From positions 1 through 64,000 of the forward strand of contig QNQO01000199.1 of NCBI GenBank assembly GCA_003290165.1: a stretch of DNA of 64,000 nt, written 5' to 3'. Shown in pieces: positions 34,110-46,339 of this stretch (position 1 is the first letter of the stretch; every line of letters begins with the position of its first letter). The notes beneath the pieces are model-generated. The model was not told the DNA's origin. It saw only the letters and a program-made list of their open reading frames with translations, and did not search any database. The translations under genes and the position numbers were made by a program. This DNA is from Berberis thunbergii (lineage: Eukaryota; Streptophyta; Magnoliopsida; Ranunculales; Berberidaceae).

Positions 34110-35340
34110 ATGGTGACCACTAGGTCACGCAACAACGAAGAATAGAGGGACACGTTAAACGATCCGGTTGGGCAGCACTGTCGCTTTCAGTGGCTCCGGT
34201 CATACACAGACTGCAAATTCACCCCCCTGCGCCGACAACAGCAACAAGGGACCCCTGAAGCGATAGGTTATCATCTCAAATACAAAAGATAGCCAAGGCG
34301 GTGGAAGCTCTCACGCGACAAAATCCACCACTTGCTAATGGAGACCAGAAGCATCACGGGCCTCTGTTTTTGGAAAACAACCGGGAGCAAACACAGGAAA
34401 GCCAAGCCCCGCTAGTTCTCACTAGACTAGGAGAAGTTGCGCGACTAACGATATACTCACCGGCAGGGTATATAAACTCGATCTTCAGAACCCCCTCGGC
34501 AGAGGGGCGAACAACCCAGATGTACTATGCTGCCTCTGCATCCCACTATTTGTGGACCAAATCATGAATGAGGCCCTTCCGAGGAAGTTCACTCCTCCGA
34601 AGCTTGACTCCTACGTCGGAACCACCGATCTTTTCGACCATCTGTGCCATTACCAGCCCATAATGGCCCTCAAAGAAGGATCTAAATCTGTCATGTGCAA
34701 AACTTTTCCCACTAGTCTGAAAAACTCAACACTGACATGGTTCCATAACCTTCCATCGAGGCTAGTCGGCTCCTTCAAAACACTAGCAAGGGAGTTTTTG
34801 ACACGTTTTGTAGGGAGCCAACAATTCCGAAAGGGCCCACATTAAATATGCTCTCTAAAGCAGAGGTCCCATGAGACTCTCAGAGAGTATGTCACGCGCT
34901 TCAACAACGAGCTAACTCTCATCGACGGATGTAGTGATGACACGACCATGACAGCATTCACTGCAGACCTCAAGGAAGGAAACCTCTACGAAGACCTCAC
35001 CTTAGAGCCCCCTCTAGACATGATAGAGCTCCTCAAGAGCGCTCAGAAGCATATTACCTTGGAGGAGTTGAGAACCGTGAAGATGAAAATCGAAAGCGAG
35101 AATAAGCCCTCCGCTCCTAAGAACGAGAATGAGGGAAAGAAACACGAGGACGAGCAACGGAGCAAGAGGAAACACAATGACAACAGGTCAGACCCTAGTT
35201 AGTCCAGTCTAGAGAAATCATCCAACTACATTGGATTCAGAGCTGTGACACCCCTAAATGCTAACCTGTCAGACGTGCTAAACTCCATGAAAACTTGAGA
35301 GGATCTAAAGTGGCCCCCGAAGTAGCATGGACACGCTTGG
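34110..35340 (+). pseudogene. Gag of element B, broken
   Basis: The ATG at 34110 gives MVTTRSRN, then a stop at 34141-34143. The gag domain is read from 34552 (CKTFPTSLKNSTLTWFHNLP and LAREFLTRFVGSQQF), and in the same frame from 34948 through a Lys/Glu-rich linker to 35202, where a TAG interrupts, then GFRAVTPLNANLSDVLNSM. It is collinear with the Gag of element A. The zinc-like motif seen in A is badly damaged near 35350. Confidence 0.75.
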
Positions 35341-35659
35341 GCGCGTCGCACAAGGAAGGTGGCAACGATACCAATGACTGCAAGAGTCTAAGGTATGAGG
35401 TTGAGTATTGGCTTCACAGAGACAAACTGAAAAAATTCTTGAACTTTGAGAAGCGACCATAACAAACCAGGGATAGGGGGAGTTAATTCAAGAAATAGCG
35501 AAGGAGACTCCAGGGATAATATATGTTCTTCATGGAGTCGGACCGAATAAAGACCAGTCATACAGGTCCCGCAAATGAACTCTACTTGAGATTCGGATGC
35601 AACTTGCGGATGAGGACAAACACATCTGCTACTCACGGGAATAGAGCCCCATTCCCATC

Positions 35660-36352
35660 TTGACTTATACGGACAAATACCTCGAAGGAGTTAGAGCGCC
35701 GCACAATGACGCCCTAATCATCTTGGTTTCCATCACAAGGTGGGAGGTAAAGAGAGCTCTGGTAGACACAGAAAGCTCACTCAACATCCTATTCTACAAC
35801 GTGTTTCACAGTATGGACCTCAAAAAGAAAAAATTGACGCCCTCAGGCTACCCGCTGATTGGATTCAGCGGAGAGAAGTGCTTCCCGATCGGGAAGATAA
35901 GGTTGGCAACAGTGGCAGGAGAGATGCAGCTAATAAAGGTCTTGTTTCTGAACTTCATGGTCCTAGACGCACCGTTGACCTATAACCTTATCTTGAGAAG
36001 ACCACGGCTCCACCAGATGGAGGCAGTGGTCTCGATCATTTACCAGTGTGTTAAGTACACTGCTAACCACTCAGAAAGGGACAATACACGGAGACCAACC
36101 TACGACACGAGGCTGCCATTAAGCCGCACTAAAACAAATAGAATGCTCCCAGATCCAACTACATACTGCGGGCAGCCTGAGCCAGTGTCGAGCCAAACGA
36201 CAGTGGAGGCATCGCCTTCAAACAACACAAAAGAAATAAGCTCCTTCGCGCAGCAAAACGGAAAGGCCAAGGCAAGCGGAAATACATCCCCCAACATTCT
36301 GTCAGTAAAAAAATTGAACCCTCTACAAGGTTTACTCTTCAGTAACCTCTGA
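35660..36352 (+). pseudogene. Aspartic protease of element B with mutated active site
   Basis: An open 230-codon frame. PHNDALIILVSI is followed by VDTESS, where the catalytic triad DTG reads DTE (GAA at 35771-35773; one G-to-A change from GGA). Downstream GFSGEKCFPIGKI and LTYNLILRRPRL match element A. The Gly of DTG is invariant in active aspartic proteases, so this copy should be inactive. The tail (36100-36352) is low complexity and no RT follows. Confidence 0.75.
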
Positions 36353-36389
36353 AACTTGTTGACAACCCAGTGAATGATCCACAAGAGCA

Positions 36390-37581
36390 AATCGAATTCG
36401 CTTCGATGGCCAGGATCAATTTCTCTCCGTCAATAGTTATTCTACTTTCAGTCGTTTATTTCCCTTTCCATAGTCAATGTGGAGTTTTAGCTCTTAAAAA
36501 CTTATGTGATTTGCAATCATTTAAGAAATAAAGGAAGAATTACAAAAATAAACTCTATTGATTATTGGGAAAATGTAACAACAAGTGTCTTGAGGCGGAT
36601 ACAAAAGACTACATAATACGAACATTTGAATACAGTGCGACATGAATTAAAATACTCATTCAGACAATTCTACTACGATTCTACTACGAGGGGCATTCGA
36701 AGAAAACTTAGTTGAGAAATATCAGGAGGAAAGCATCATGTTCAAATGCTTCCACAGACATAGCCCTCAAATATGGTCTGAGATGGTACAAAATCGGCAA
36801 CAGGGAGCACCGGCTAAAATTTGAAGCCCAACTCACACACTCTATGAACTTGGGACAAGTATCAAGTGATTTCAGATCGCATGTACCTTTCCTCGCAAGA
36901 AAAGTAGGAATATTTGGGAATCAATGGCCCAATTTGATAAGCCATGTCCAACTCGCCTCGACCCAAATGCTGACTTCCAGTGCAAGGTGAAGCGACGAAA
37001 CTATTCGAGAAGTGGCGAGGGCAGGCGCTCAAACGATGGCTACTAATGTTATCTCTGAAATTAAACATTTAGGAATAACGATAAGGCACCAGCAAGTAAA
37101 CGACAGACTCTTCCCTTGAGAGAGAACCCATACTACTTCTCCGCGACATGAGAAGAAATTATGAGGCCTCAGCAGATCAATTGCGTGCCCACCCAGAACA
37201 AGTGACCACGCATAACAACAACTATTGTCATGCCTGATTAGTGCAAATATCATAATATTCGAGGACTCCATTGCTAGAGATCTCCCTTCAGCCTCTGAAA
37301 AACCCAAAACATTTTCTTCAAACAAGAACATTTAGGAGATAAGCTCTTCGAAAGATAGTGCCTGCAACAATTGGAAAACACCATTATATAGGCGTAATGG
37401 TTTACCAAGTAGGCCTCCTGCATTAACTGTTAAGCATACAATACCAAGTGGGAAATGAATGAACATTGGCTCTCAAAGAAAGTGCGCAGAGCACGTTCAC
37501 TCAATTAATGGCATTACCCGCAACCCCATCAATTCAGATGGAGTAACCGATACTCAACTGACCCGCAGCCTGCGTCGTACA
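36390..37581. other. Noncoding part of element B
   Basis: No protein domain. Blocks at 36540-36620 and 37020-37330 correspond to element A at 25080-25130 and 25500-25880. Confidence 0.45.
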
Positions 37582-37589
37582 CATGTCAT

Positions 37590-38574
37590 TAGGGGTGGGC
37601 ACGGGACGGGATGGGACGAGATATGCCCATCCCTATCCCATCCCGTTCATACGGGATCGGGACGGGACGGGATGGGAAAAACCTCATCCCGACCTCGTCC
37701 CATCCCAAACGGGTTCGGGACGGGACGGGACGGGACGGGATCAGCGGGAAGCCTGGACTGCTGTCTGCTGGAAGCCTGCTGGGCCTGCTGGGCCTGCTGG
37801 AAGGCCTGGAATGCAGCAGCCTCCCTCGATCGATCAGTTATGGATTATACTTGGACTAATTTAATTTAATTTAATGATGGCCAGCCGGGGGTTGAATTAA
37901 GAGTCCAAGTTTCTAAATTTGGATGAGCCACCCATGCATGCAAACTCTTATTGTATCTGCGTAAAACCTTAGTTAATAAATTAAACAATGGAGATTGATA
38001 TCATAAAAAATAAAAATTATGTGTGAGAGGTCTGGATTAAAAAACAGTTCGATGATGAGCATGTACAAGATAATTTTAGTTTCATGATATGCAATGTCAA
38101 GTGTGTGGGGTGGGGTGGGATCGGTTGAAATTCTTTGGCGCATGTGGATGGGCTAACGGACCCGGGGGCTGACCTCCAAACTTGACTATGGGCCCATATG
38201 TTAGACTTGAGAGATGCTTAATATTCCTCAATTGGGCCTGCTGGGCCTGCTGGAAGCCTGGAAGGCCTGCTGGAAGCCTGCTGCAGCTGGAAGCCTGCTG
38301 CTGGAAGCCTGGAAACCTGAACATTTTATGCAAATGTTCATAAAATAAATAAATAAGTAAATAAAAATATTAATAATTAATATTAAAAAATTAGTTCGGG
38401 ACGGGACGGGATTGGCGGGATTGAAAATCTTCATCCCATCCCATCCCATTCTAGATCGGGACGGGACGGGATCGGGATGAAATTATTCAATCCCATTAAG
38501 ACCCGGAAAAATCGGGACGGGACGGGACGGGATCGGGACGGGAACGGGATCGCGGGATGGGATGCCCACCCCTA
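37590..38574. mobile_element. Non-autonomous hAT element (985 bp) nested in element B
   Basis: Termini TAGGGGTGGGCAC and TGCCCACCCCTA are inverted repeats, with exact 8-bp target duplications CATGTCAT (37582-37589 and 38575-38582). Both ends hold GGGACGGGAC-type tandem repeats of alternating strand sense, and the middle has GCCTGCTGGAA repeats. No transposase. Fragments of the same family lie at 53185-53272 and 57964-58114. Confidence 0.9.
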
Positions 38575-38879
38575 CATGTCATCACGCTATCTATGTCGTA
38601 CACGTAGCACAACCGTACAGGAAATCCTAACTTTTCATTTGCAGGCCCAAAGGCTCAATCCACTCGGCCCACCATTCAAACAGGATTATACCACATGTTT
38701 GGCACGAACGCAAATCCAAATCAGCATTGACGCATGGACCGTACCTACGGCATGCTGCTTGTTTTAAGGAAATGTCGTCCACACAGTGCATGACACTAGT
38801 TGACATGGGTTCGCACTCCTTCAAATGGGCGGAACACCTTTCCAACAGGGTAAGCTTAGTCAGCCAAAACTGATGATGA

Positions 38880-39088
38880 TGACTTTCGATATCTCCCAAC
38901 ACCTAGTTCACTCAGCGCGGATCTCGATGGTCTAGGAAGTGAGAGTCTGATCAGCGCTATCACACGTGTTGACAACAACTTTCCAGGGATGATTGCCCCA
39001 ATTCACGGTCAATAATCGCCAAACCCAATTAGGTAAACCTAGCTGGTGACGGCTGGCAACAAAAGCTTCTGATCAAAACCCAAACCTG
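38880..39088 (+). repeat. Diverged leading copies of the element B array
   Basis: Contains GTGAGAGTCTGATCAG and GATGATTGCCCCAATT, matching the 178-bp family of element A more closely than the 128-bp units that follow. Confidence 0.5.
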
Positions 39089-39870
39089 TAGCCCCCACTG
39101 CGCGGGTGTAGATGGTTTGGAAGGTGGGAGCCTAGTCAGTCCTGAACTGATTTCGACAGCTCGCCACGGGACCACCACATTTCAGCGTGGCCGCCAAATT
39201 ACCAACCTTGAACTTGTAGCCCCCACTGCGCGGGTGTAGATAGTTTAGAAGATGGAAGTCTAATTAGTCCCGAACTGATTCCAACGGCTCACCATTGGAC
39301 CACTGCTTTTCAGCGTGGCCGCTAAATTACCAACCCTGGATTTATAGCCCCCATTGCACTGGTGTAGATAGTCTAGAAGGTGGGAGCCTAGTCAGTTGTG
39401 AACTGATTACGACGGCTTGCCATAAGACCATTGCTTTTTCAGCGTGGCCGTCGAAAACTCCCAAATTTGTAACTTGATGCGCACATGTGTAAATGATTTG
39501 AAAGGTGGGAGCCTAGTCAGTCCTGAACTGATATCGACAGCTTGCCACGGGACCACTGCTTTTAAGCCTGGTCGTCAAACCCTTTTTACTCGAACTTGTA
39601 GCCCCCAACGCGCGGGTCTGGTATAGGTGATTCGAAAGGTGGGAGACTACTAAGTCTTTAACTGATGTCGATGACTCGCCACGGGGCTACTGCTCTTCAG
39701 CATAGTCTCCAAACCTTCAATTCTCGAATCTGTAGCCCACATTGCTCGGAAATAGATGGTTCGGAAGGTGGGAGCCCCAAGCAGCTCGCCACACGACCAC
39801 CGCTCTCCTTCGAAACAGCGGTCACAAACATGAATCTAGTTGAGTCATCGTCTTCACGCTCAAACGGATT
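39089..39870 (+). repeat. Tandem array, about 128-bp unit, in element B
   Basis: Six copies start TAGCCCCCACTGCGCGGG-like at 39089, 39217, 39345, about 39472, 39599 and 39733. Each contains GGTGGGAGCCTAGTCAGT and TTCAGCGTGGCC-like words. The regular 127-134-base spacing shows recent local expansion. Confidence 0.85.
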
Positions 39871-40368
39871 GACATTCTAATATAAGCAAAGGCCACTCAC
39901 GTCTATACAAATATCGTATGGCCAGTACCAAGATAAAAGCTACTTAGGATGTCAACCCAAGCTTACAGAGCCTGACTCGGCACGAACCCTCTGACACATA
40001 CGCTCGGCCATCGCAAGTCGCCCATAGTAGCAGATGCAGCCAACCGATCAGACAAGTGAGGTAAGCCTCAAATAGCTTACCTTGGGGACATGACACAGCT
40101 TGGGCAATTCAACCCTCAACTAAACTATCCGCATCATGCCCACTATCGGACATGACTACACATTGATGACCTTGAGTCATTCGCAACGCAAAACAGTCAA
40201 ACTCTCTATCACAGATAGACCAGTTGACGTCTTATTGATTCAACCGGCCTATGCTAAAGTAAGACAACAAGGCGAAACGAAAAATATGCAATAAAGACAA
40301 CAAACACGAAACGAATAAGACTGTTTTCATTAATGGTCAAAACAGAAAGGGGTACAAACACACAAAGC

Positions 40369-42540
40369 TTACTTCTTATCAGGAGAAAGTACATAAACAG
40401 AAGAGCTAAGCCTAGTGGAAGAATAAGCAAGAGTTACGTCCACATGTGCCACGACCTGGACATCAAGGCCCAAACTGTCTTCCTCGTCCAATGACGTAGA
40501 GGTAACATACAAGTATACATACGACATCTTCTTATAACGGTCGAGATCCCACTCTGGATGTTCCTCATTCATCAGCGTCAGCTGCTCCAGTTTGCCATGT
40601 ACAACCAGCGGAACTCGCATTTGCCTTGTTCCTAAAGAACTCGCACCTTCGCATCAATAAGTTCAAGCTCCGATAACTCCAACTTTCTAGTCAGCGCGTC
40701 AATCTGATATTGCTTTGTGGCCAGACTGCTCTTTACAACACTAAGCTCATGCCACTCCAATTTGAGTTGGTCCTCAGCCTTCTTCGCCTCTCGAGCATAT
40801 AACTTCACATCGCATTTAATTCTTGCTTCTGAGCAGCCCAATTGGCCTCATTCAAAACATTTTCTTCAGCTAGAAACCGCAGTTCAGATCGCGCCTTAGC
40901 CGTCGCTTCTTGTGCAACCTTTACGTCTCGGTGGGTCTGCTCCAACTCCTATTTGATTTTATCTCTCTCGGACACCGTCTCTGACAGATCGCGCTCAAGG
41001 ATTTCCAAACAAGCCCCTTGAATCTCAGCGGCCACGGTTGACTAAACCAGCCTCTTCTCCTCAACCTTCTTCTGTAGCAAATCAATTTCATAAAACGCAT
41101 CAGAATACAACGCCTGCATGTGCAAGAAGACACTCTGCAAGGTGTATACCCTTTCACAAGCCGCCTCGACTTCCTTCTCAGTATCAGCCACGTGGCTCAA
41201 GTGATACATACCCAACATAAGGTACTTCAAGCCTATGTCCATACACCCTTCTAGCGTATCCTCCTCTAGTTTTGGAGCGCAATTCATCAGCCAGCTGTGA
41301 CGACTGCATATATGCTTCCTCAAAGCATATTCTACATCCACTTCTTGAGGCCAGACCTGTGAACTCATGTTTACCAAGTCCAGTGCAAATAGGCTTATCC
41401 GCGCATCCGGATGAAGCTTTCTGGATCCAAAATTACGCCAGCACCACCCTTTATAGTTGTCGATGTCATCAGGCTCTCCTCCATGACCTTTCCTTTGTCA
41501 CGACCAACCGACCCTTTGGTGCGAGACGACTCGATGGGATTTAGAGGTAGAAAAGGGAGTGAATTATCCAAATGAACCTCCAACACTTCTAACTGTGGCC
41601 TGGAATGAAACGGTGAACAATGCGGACTATGGGAAACCTGGTCCATGACACCACGACCATTATCAGAAAATGCACCAATGGGACGATCAGATAAAGCGAA
41701 AGCTTTTGCCCCAGTAGCCTTCCTCTTTCTTGAAAGGACCCCATCTTCCAACTTAATTTGCGGTACTCTGTATGGAATGGGGGCAACATGCCAGTTGTTC
41801 CACAACCCACTACGAATGAAATTGAAAACTCTTATGACATCGACCACGTCCCTCTTTGGCAAGTCGCAGAAAGCCTCCATGGTTTTTTGCTCCTTTAAGG
41901 TTAGAGGAGTAGTGGGAAACTTCCCTGGGAAGAAACACAAGCAATGATTAGTTAGTCAGCAATCAAGCATATCAAAGTCGCGATAAAGGGTTGAACTTAC
42001 AAAGCAGCCTGAGCTCTCGCTAGAGCGGACAACCCTTGCATCGAAAATACTTTGAATTAGCAGGGGCCAAAAAACAATACTTCTGCTAGAACTTGAAATC
42101 ATCGAGCAGATTCACAAAGAAAGTCGGCGACATCATCTTACTGAGAACGTTACCCTTCAACCGGGGAGAAGTCAGCAACTAAATTACTCTTTGAGTCACG
42201 CTGACGCCGACCTCTTTAGTACTGATCAGAATCAGGAAGATGATCCTATATCCATTAGGCCCCAACTGGGCCTGATAAATCCCCAAGAGATTCGAAAACT
42301 CCCAAATCACGTCTAGAACCGGAAGACACACTCCAGTTTGAAACATCCCACGAGCAAGCAAGTGAAACCGGCAAGAGGTGACATTGGCGTTTGGTCACCT
42401 GTTAGGACATACAACGGGTCCTCAGGGACCCCAAACTTCTTACGGATTTCGGCAAGTCCAGGCTCGGACAACAACCTATCTTCGAAAAATTATAAATCTT
42501 TGGCCAAGTTTGCGTCGTCAAGTAAGTTTTCTTGAGCCAT
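40369..42540 (-). pseudogene. Antisense ORF of element B (putative gypsy-type transposon domain plus coiled coil)
   Basis: Read from ATG at 42540 (MAQENLL) with an early TAA. LLSEPGLAEIRKKFGV is followed by GVCLPVLDVIWEF...QLGPNGYRI (42361-42179), then FCDLPKRDVVDVIRVFNF...GLWNNWHVAPIPYRV in a 182-codon open frame (41940-41395), then coiled-coil frames (41377-41042 and 40841-40632), and an acidic C terminus (40620-40369). Order and spacing match the antisense ORF of element A. Conservation of this ORF in both while RT is absent suggests it matters to this family, though both copies here are broken. Confidence 0.6.
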
Positions 42541-42778
42541 AAAGAAGATGAACAATATTTTATAATCAGAGTGATATCTTCAACAACAAAGAAAGTATAA
42601 GAGTCAGACATTAATAGAGATTGGGTTCTCGCCTCTTTTTCGTTGGACCGACGCACTTTAAATTAATGCAACGCGTTGCTCAAGCAACAATTCAGACTCA
42701 ATCATCATGAGCGGCACATCCCTTCAAGAGATGACTTAGAGAACCGATGTTACAATCCAATAACTTGAGGGGAGTAGC

Positions 42779-43454
42779 TAATGATACATAAAAACAGTCA
42801 CAACCCTAAGCCGTACACGTGTCATGATGATCTCAAGGAATTATTGGCCCCATCATCAGCCCAACACTGATCCTGCTAAGCCCGCCCAATTCAGTTCTCC
42901 AAATGGACTCGAACTCTCACAGCATGCTAGGCCTACAGGTCTCACATCTATCCTCAATACCCGTAAGTCCTACTAAGGCAAATATCTTGAGGATCAGCTT
43001 CGGTCGGGCAACTACAACAACTCTCTACTTCCAACTAGGAAGCAAATACCAGAGTACATCCCACACATGAAATCTTCCTTCTATGGATTACTCTCGCATT
43101 AAAAACTATCTCCCATGTATCTAGGAGCACAAGGCTGACATGGAACTTCCTTCCTACAGCACGACTCCTAATTAGAGAAGAATCTCCACGAAGATCTTAT
43201 TCCTAAACTACGCCCTCGATAGCCTGGTATAATTAGGACTCCTTGCACTATAAATAAGACATGAGGTTGGTAAGCTAAGGTACACTATAAATTTTCTATT
43301 ACAACATTACACCTTCCTCAGATCCTTGTCTAACTTTAACATCGGAGTGCCATCGGCCACCACAATGGTGGTCCATGGCTCACGTGTGTTAGTTGTGAAG
43401 GTCAGCATGTCACTGGGATTAGGTCAAAGTAGGGAGCAAAAATCGATTGCATCA
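42779..43454 (+). repeat. 3' LTR of element B
   Basis: Starts TAATGATACATAAAA (first G changed to A) after a GAGGGGAG polypurine stretch, and ends GATTGCATCA. Confidence 0.85.
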
Positions 43455-45122
43455 TGTCCCATTTTGCTGGAGTTAAGGATGACATTTGGGTCTCCAATAA
43501 TCATACACGACAAAGGTTGCAAGCTATAAATGTCAGGCATAGCATTCTAGAATTGAACCAGAAGAGTTGGATTAGGTTCTCCATACAAAAATAATACACG
43601 AAGTTGATGAAGCATAGTTGTCATCAAGAGTGCACTTAAAATAGTATTTGCATGAGGAAAGAATATTAATTGAATACCTTATTTCTAGAAAAGTGTTATG
43701 CCTCCATAGCGTCCCTGAGCCAGTATCGAAACCCCATGTTTGAAGCCCACTCTCTGACATGTGCTATCCATCCTTGCTGAGGAAGATTTGGTTTCTGAGA
43801 GAAATTTGATATCCAGAAAGATTTGGATAAGGCATTTAGATTTTGGAATGCAAAGGGAGACCTCATGCCCCGTGCATTCCATGAGAGCATCATGTAAAAT
43901 CTGGTGACCCCTCACCGGCATTCGTTGCTGCCTTGATAGGTGGATACGTTGTGGAAATGGGGAGACTAGTGTGGATGTCTGAGCCAATAGCATGCACATG
44001 AACGGTAGCTGTGGGGATTCTCTGATTGTACTCACTGTCTGTAGTACTCTGAGCTATACTGTGAAATCCATGCCCTATTCCGTAACTGACTCTCCCTGCC
44101 TGATCCAGATGTGGACCTCTTTTTCCTCGCCAAGCTAGAAACTGAACAGGTATTTCCAACTGGTTGCTCTAGCATTGGTGTGGGGTTCAAAAACTCCAAC
44201 TTGTGTTTGCCCATTTTCAAGGCAGTCTCCCGTCTAGCACTGACTTTGTTGCTAGCCCGGATCACTTCCTTGTACTTCCTGCTGGCTGATAATATCATGG
44301 ATTGCATGCTGATGTCAAGCATGACAGACGAAGATTGTGGACCTTTAATTCTGTCTCAAGATAGGGTGGTGAGAAACTGAGTTGAACTGACTGCATGGTG
44401 AGTGGAGGACTCAGTGATTGGAGAGATGATGATTGATGTATTGCCTTGTTCAACTGATGTTCGTTTGTTAGAGACCATTGACAGTGATGAAGTCACCATA
44501 GAGTTGTCATGGTCACCTACGCCCTCTTCAACTGGTAGGAGTTGGGCCTGAGTAAGTTGCTGTGGTTGTTCCGTGTGGGGCAGGATAGCAGCTGAGTATT
44601 GATGATGTTGCCAGATTGATTTGGGATGAGATCATTGTACATGAAGTTGGGGTGAAAGTATGTGAGCACCTGGTCGAAACTGGGGTGAAGCGCAAGTCTA
44701 GGGAAGAGTTATTCATCAGTTGGGAGGGCTCACTAGGATGAGTGACTGTAGTTAGTGAAGTGTGAGATGGGATACAGGGGAATGATGGATATTGGAGTGG
44801 GGTTTGTTAGAGGGAAAGAATGACTGAGCTTGGGATGTGTTTTGAAGAGGTATGAATTGGTTTTATCACAATGGGGAAGAGGAGAGTTGAGAGTTTCCTG
44901 GTGTGGAAGCAGATGGGTGTATAAAGAAGCTAGGAGGCGGTTGGTATGTGTAGTTGAAGACTAGTTCAATGGGTTGAGCCCATAAGGTAAATTACTTTGG
45001 GTATTATTCAGAAAAGTTAATGGGTTACCTGGATTGGCCATGACGGTTGAGCTATTACGCCTGGATTGAGCCCAAACGGCTGGAAACCTATGTGCTGGTC
45101 CTCTGTAGACGTGGTTGAAATA

Positions 45123-45306
45123 ACTGATTGTGATGTTGAGGTCCAGCCCATTAGGGTGGATCCAATTTTGGTAAGTAATCAAATATAATTTCAAATTTTG
45201 TTGATTAAGAAAAATAACTGATTGTGATGTTGAGGTCCAGCCCATTAGGGTGGATCCAATTTTGGTAAGTAATCAAATATAATTTCAAATTTTGTTGATT
45301 AAGAAA
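45123..45306. repeat. Tandem duplication of 92 bp
   Basis: Two near-identical copies (from CTGATTGTGATGTTGAGG to GATTAAGAAAAA). The second ends in the first 14 or so bases of the solo LTR, so LINE sequence and LTR start were duplicated together. Confidence 0.85.
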
Positions 45307-45909
45307 AAAATGTTTTCAATAAGAAACAAAAATAGAAATAAATACAAACAAAGTTCTATTTGAATAGAAACAAAGTTCTATTTGGCAGCTGGTTAATTAA
45401 ATAGAAACAAAAGTCGGTGTTGGGCGGCTGCAAATAAGTATAAATAGGTGCATAAAACAGAGTTTTATATATAGTATTTTCAGAGAAGCTGCTGCGTGAA
45501 TAAGCAACAGAGAACATAGTATTCTCTTTGGTGTTTGGTGAGGCTGTGTGCGCGTGGACGGTGACTTTGTGTCTGATTCTTTGGGCGCGTTTTTGTGCGA
45601 CAAAGTGTGACGCGTGGCTGCGATATCAACTTAGTTTTGTCGATTGATTTGGTAGAAGAAGTTGAATGAGCTTTTGGGTTAATTTGCTGTGAGGTAAACC
45701 GTGTTATTTACTCCTTGTATTACTCAAACTTTTGGCAAAAAGCTTGAGAAGTTATTGTACTTCTTTTTATTTGATTAGTGGATTCTCTCGGATTTGTCTC
45801 GTAGTTTTTCCCTTCACATTGAAGGGGTTTTCACGAAAATCTTGGTGTCTCGTTTATTATTGTTTTAGATTATTTCCTTGGTATTGTTTTATTGGTATTT
45901 GTCTCAACA
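45293..45909 (+). mobile_element. Solo copia-type LTR (about 617 bp) in LINE ORF1
   Basis: Termini TGTTGA and TCAACA are exact inverted repeats. Near the 3' end is TTTTTCCCTTCACATTGAAG, a sequence common in the R-U5 part of copia LTRs, and a TATA-like TATAAATAGG lies near 45437. No target duplication matches (AATTT against TATGA), perhaps because of the flanking 92-bp duplication. Confidence 0.6.
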
Positions 45910-46339
45910 TATGATCGGGTGAAAATGGTCGTGAGGTCCACGGAGGGGTTGTTATCCACACTTGGATGAATTGGAATGATCCCATGCTTTTGAGTTGGGA
46001 ATAAGGAGAGACCCCCGTCTGCCTTAAATGCAAAGGCTTTGCATTTAATGGTCAATAAAACTCGCCATTGACTTTAGCTGATACAGCTTGCATCTCAGCC
46101 AGACGGAGGGAGATCGTGTTGTCACTGTTTGAGATCACTGAGCCAGTTCTGATTGGCAAATCGTGTTTCTGAGTTAGTGGAACATTGGAGTTCAACACAA
46201 CTTGATCGTTTGAAACAAGTTGATGATGACTCAGTTGCAGATGAGTAGCTGGATGAGATCGAAGGCTTGGCAATTGAGTGATACTCCGCTCCAAAAGAGA
46301 ATTGGCAATTAGGGAGGTGAGTTGGTCAGAGTTGTCCAT

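Larger units (their letters stand above)
33370..43454 (+). mobile_element. Element B: sister of element A, inserted in a LINE
   Basis: LTRs at 33370-34035 and 42779-43454; gag from 34110 with the same MVTTRSR start, protease, shared noncoding blocks, a 128-bp tandem array, and an antisense ORF homologous to that of A. No RT or integrase. The LINE reads on from its right flank to its left flank, proving insertion into the LINE. No clean 5-bp target duplication was found (CCTGC against TGTCC), so an edge has changed. A hAT element is nested at 37590-38574. Confidence 0.85.
43455..46339 (-). pseudogene. LINE (L1-type), 5' half: ORF1 remnants and endonuclease start
   Basis: Minus-strand continuation of the LINE at 31136-33369. 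An ORF1-like frame starts at 46339 (MDNSDQLTSLIANSLL); further ORF1 pieces lie at 46055-45910 and 45245-44032. The endonuclease starts at 43893 with MMLSWNARGMRSP, the usual plant L1 start (WNARG), and reads FLSETKSS in another frame. IIGDPNVILNSSKMG near 43490-43455 abuts element B, and the endonuclease resumes at 33369. A solo copia LTR interrupts ORF1 at 45293-45909. Confidence 0.75.

Noticed and set aside
33365..43459. Target duplication of element B
   Set aside because: The flanking 5-mers (CCTGC and TGTCC) do not match; insertion is supported instead by LINE continuity.
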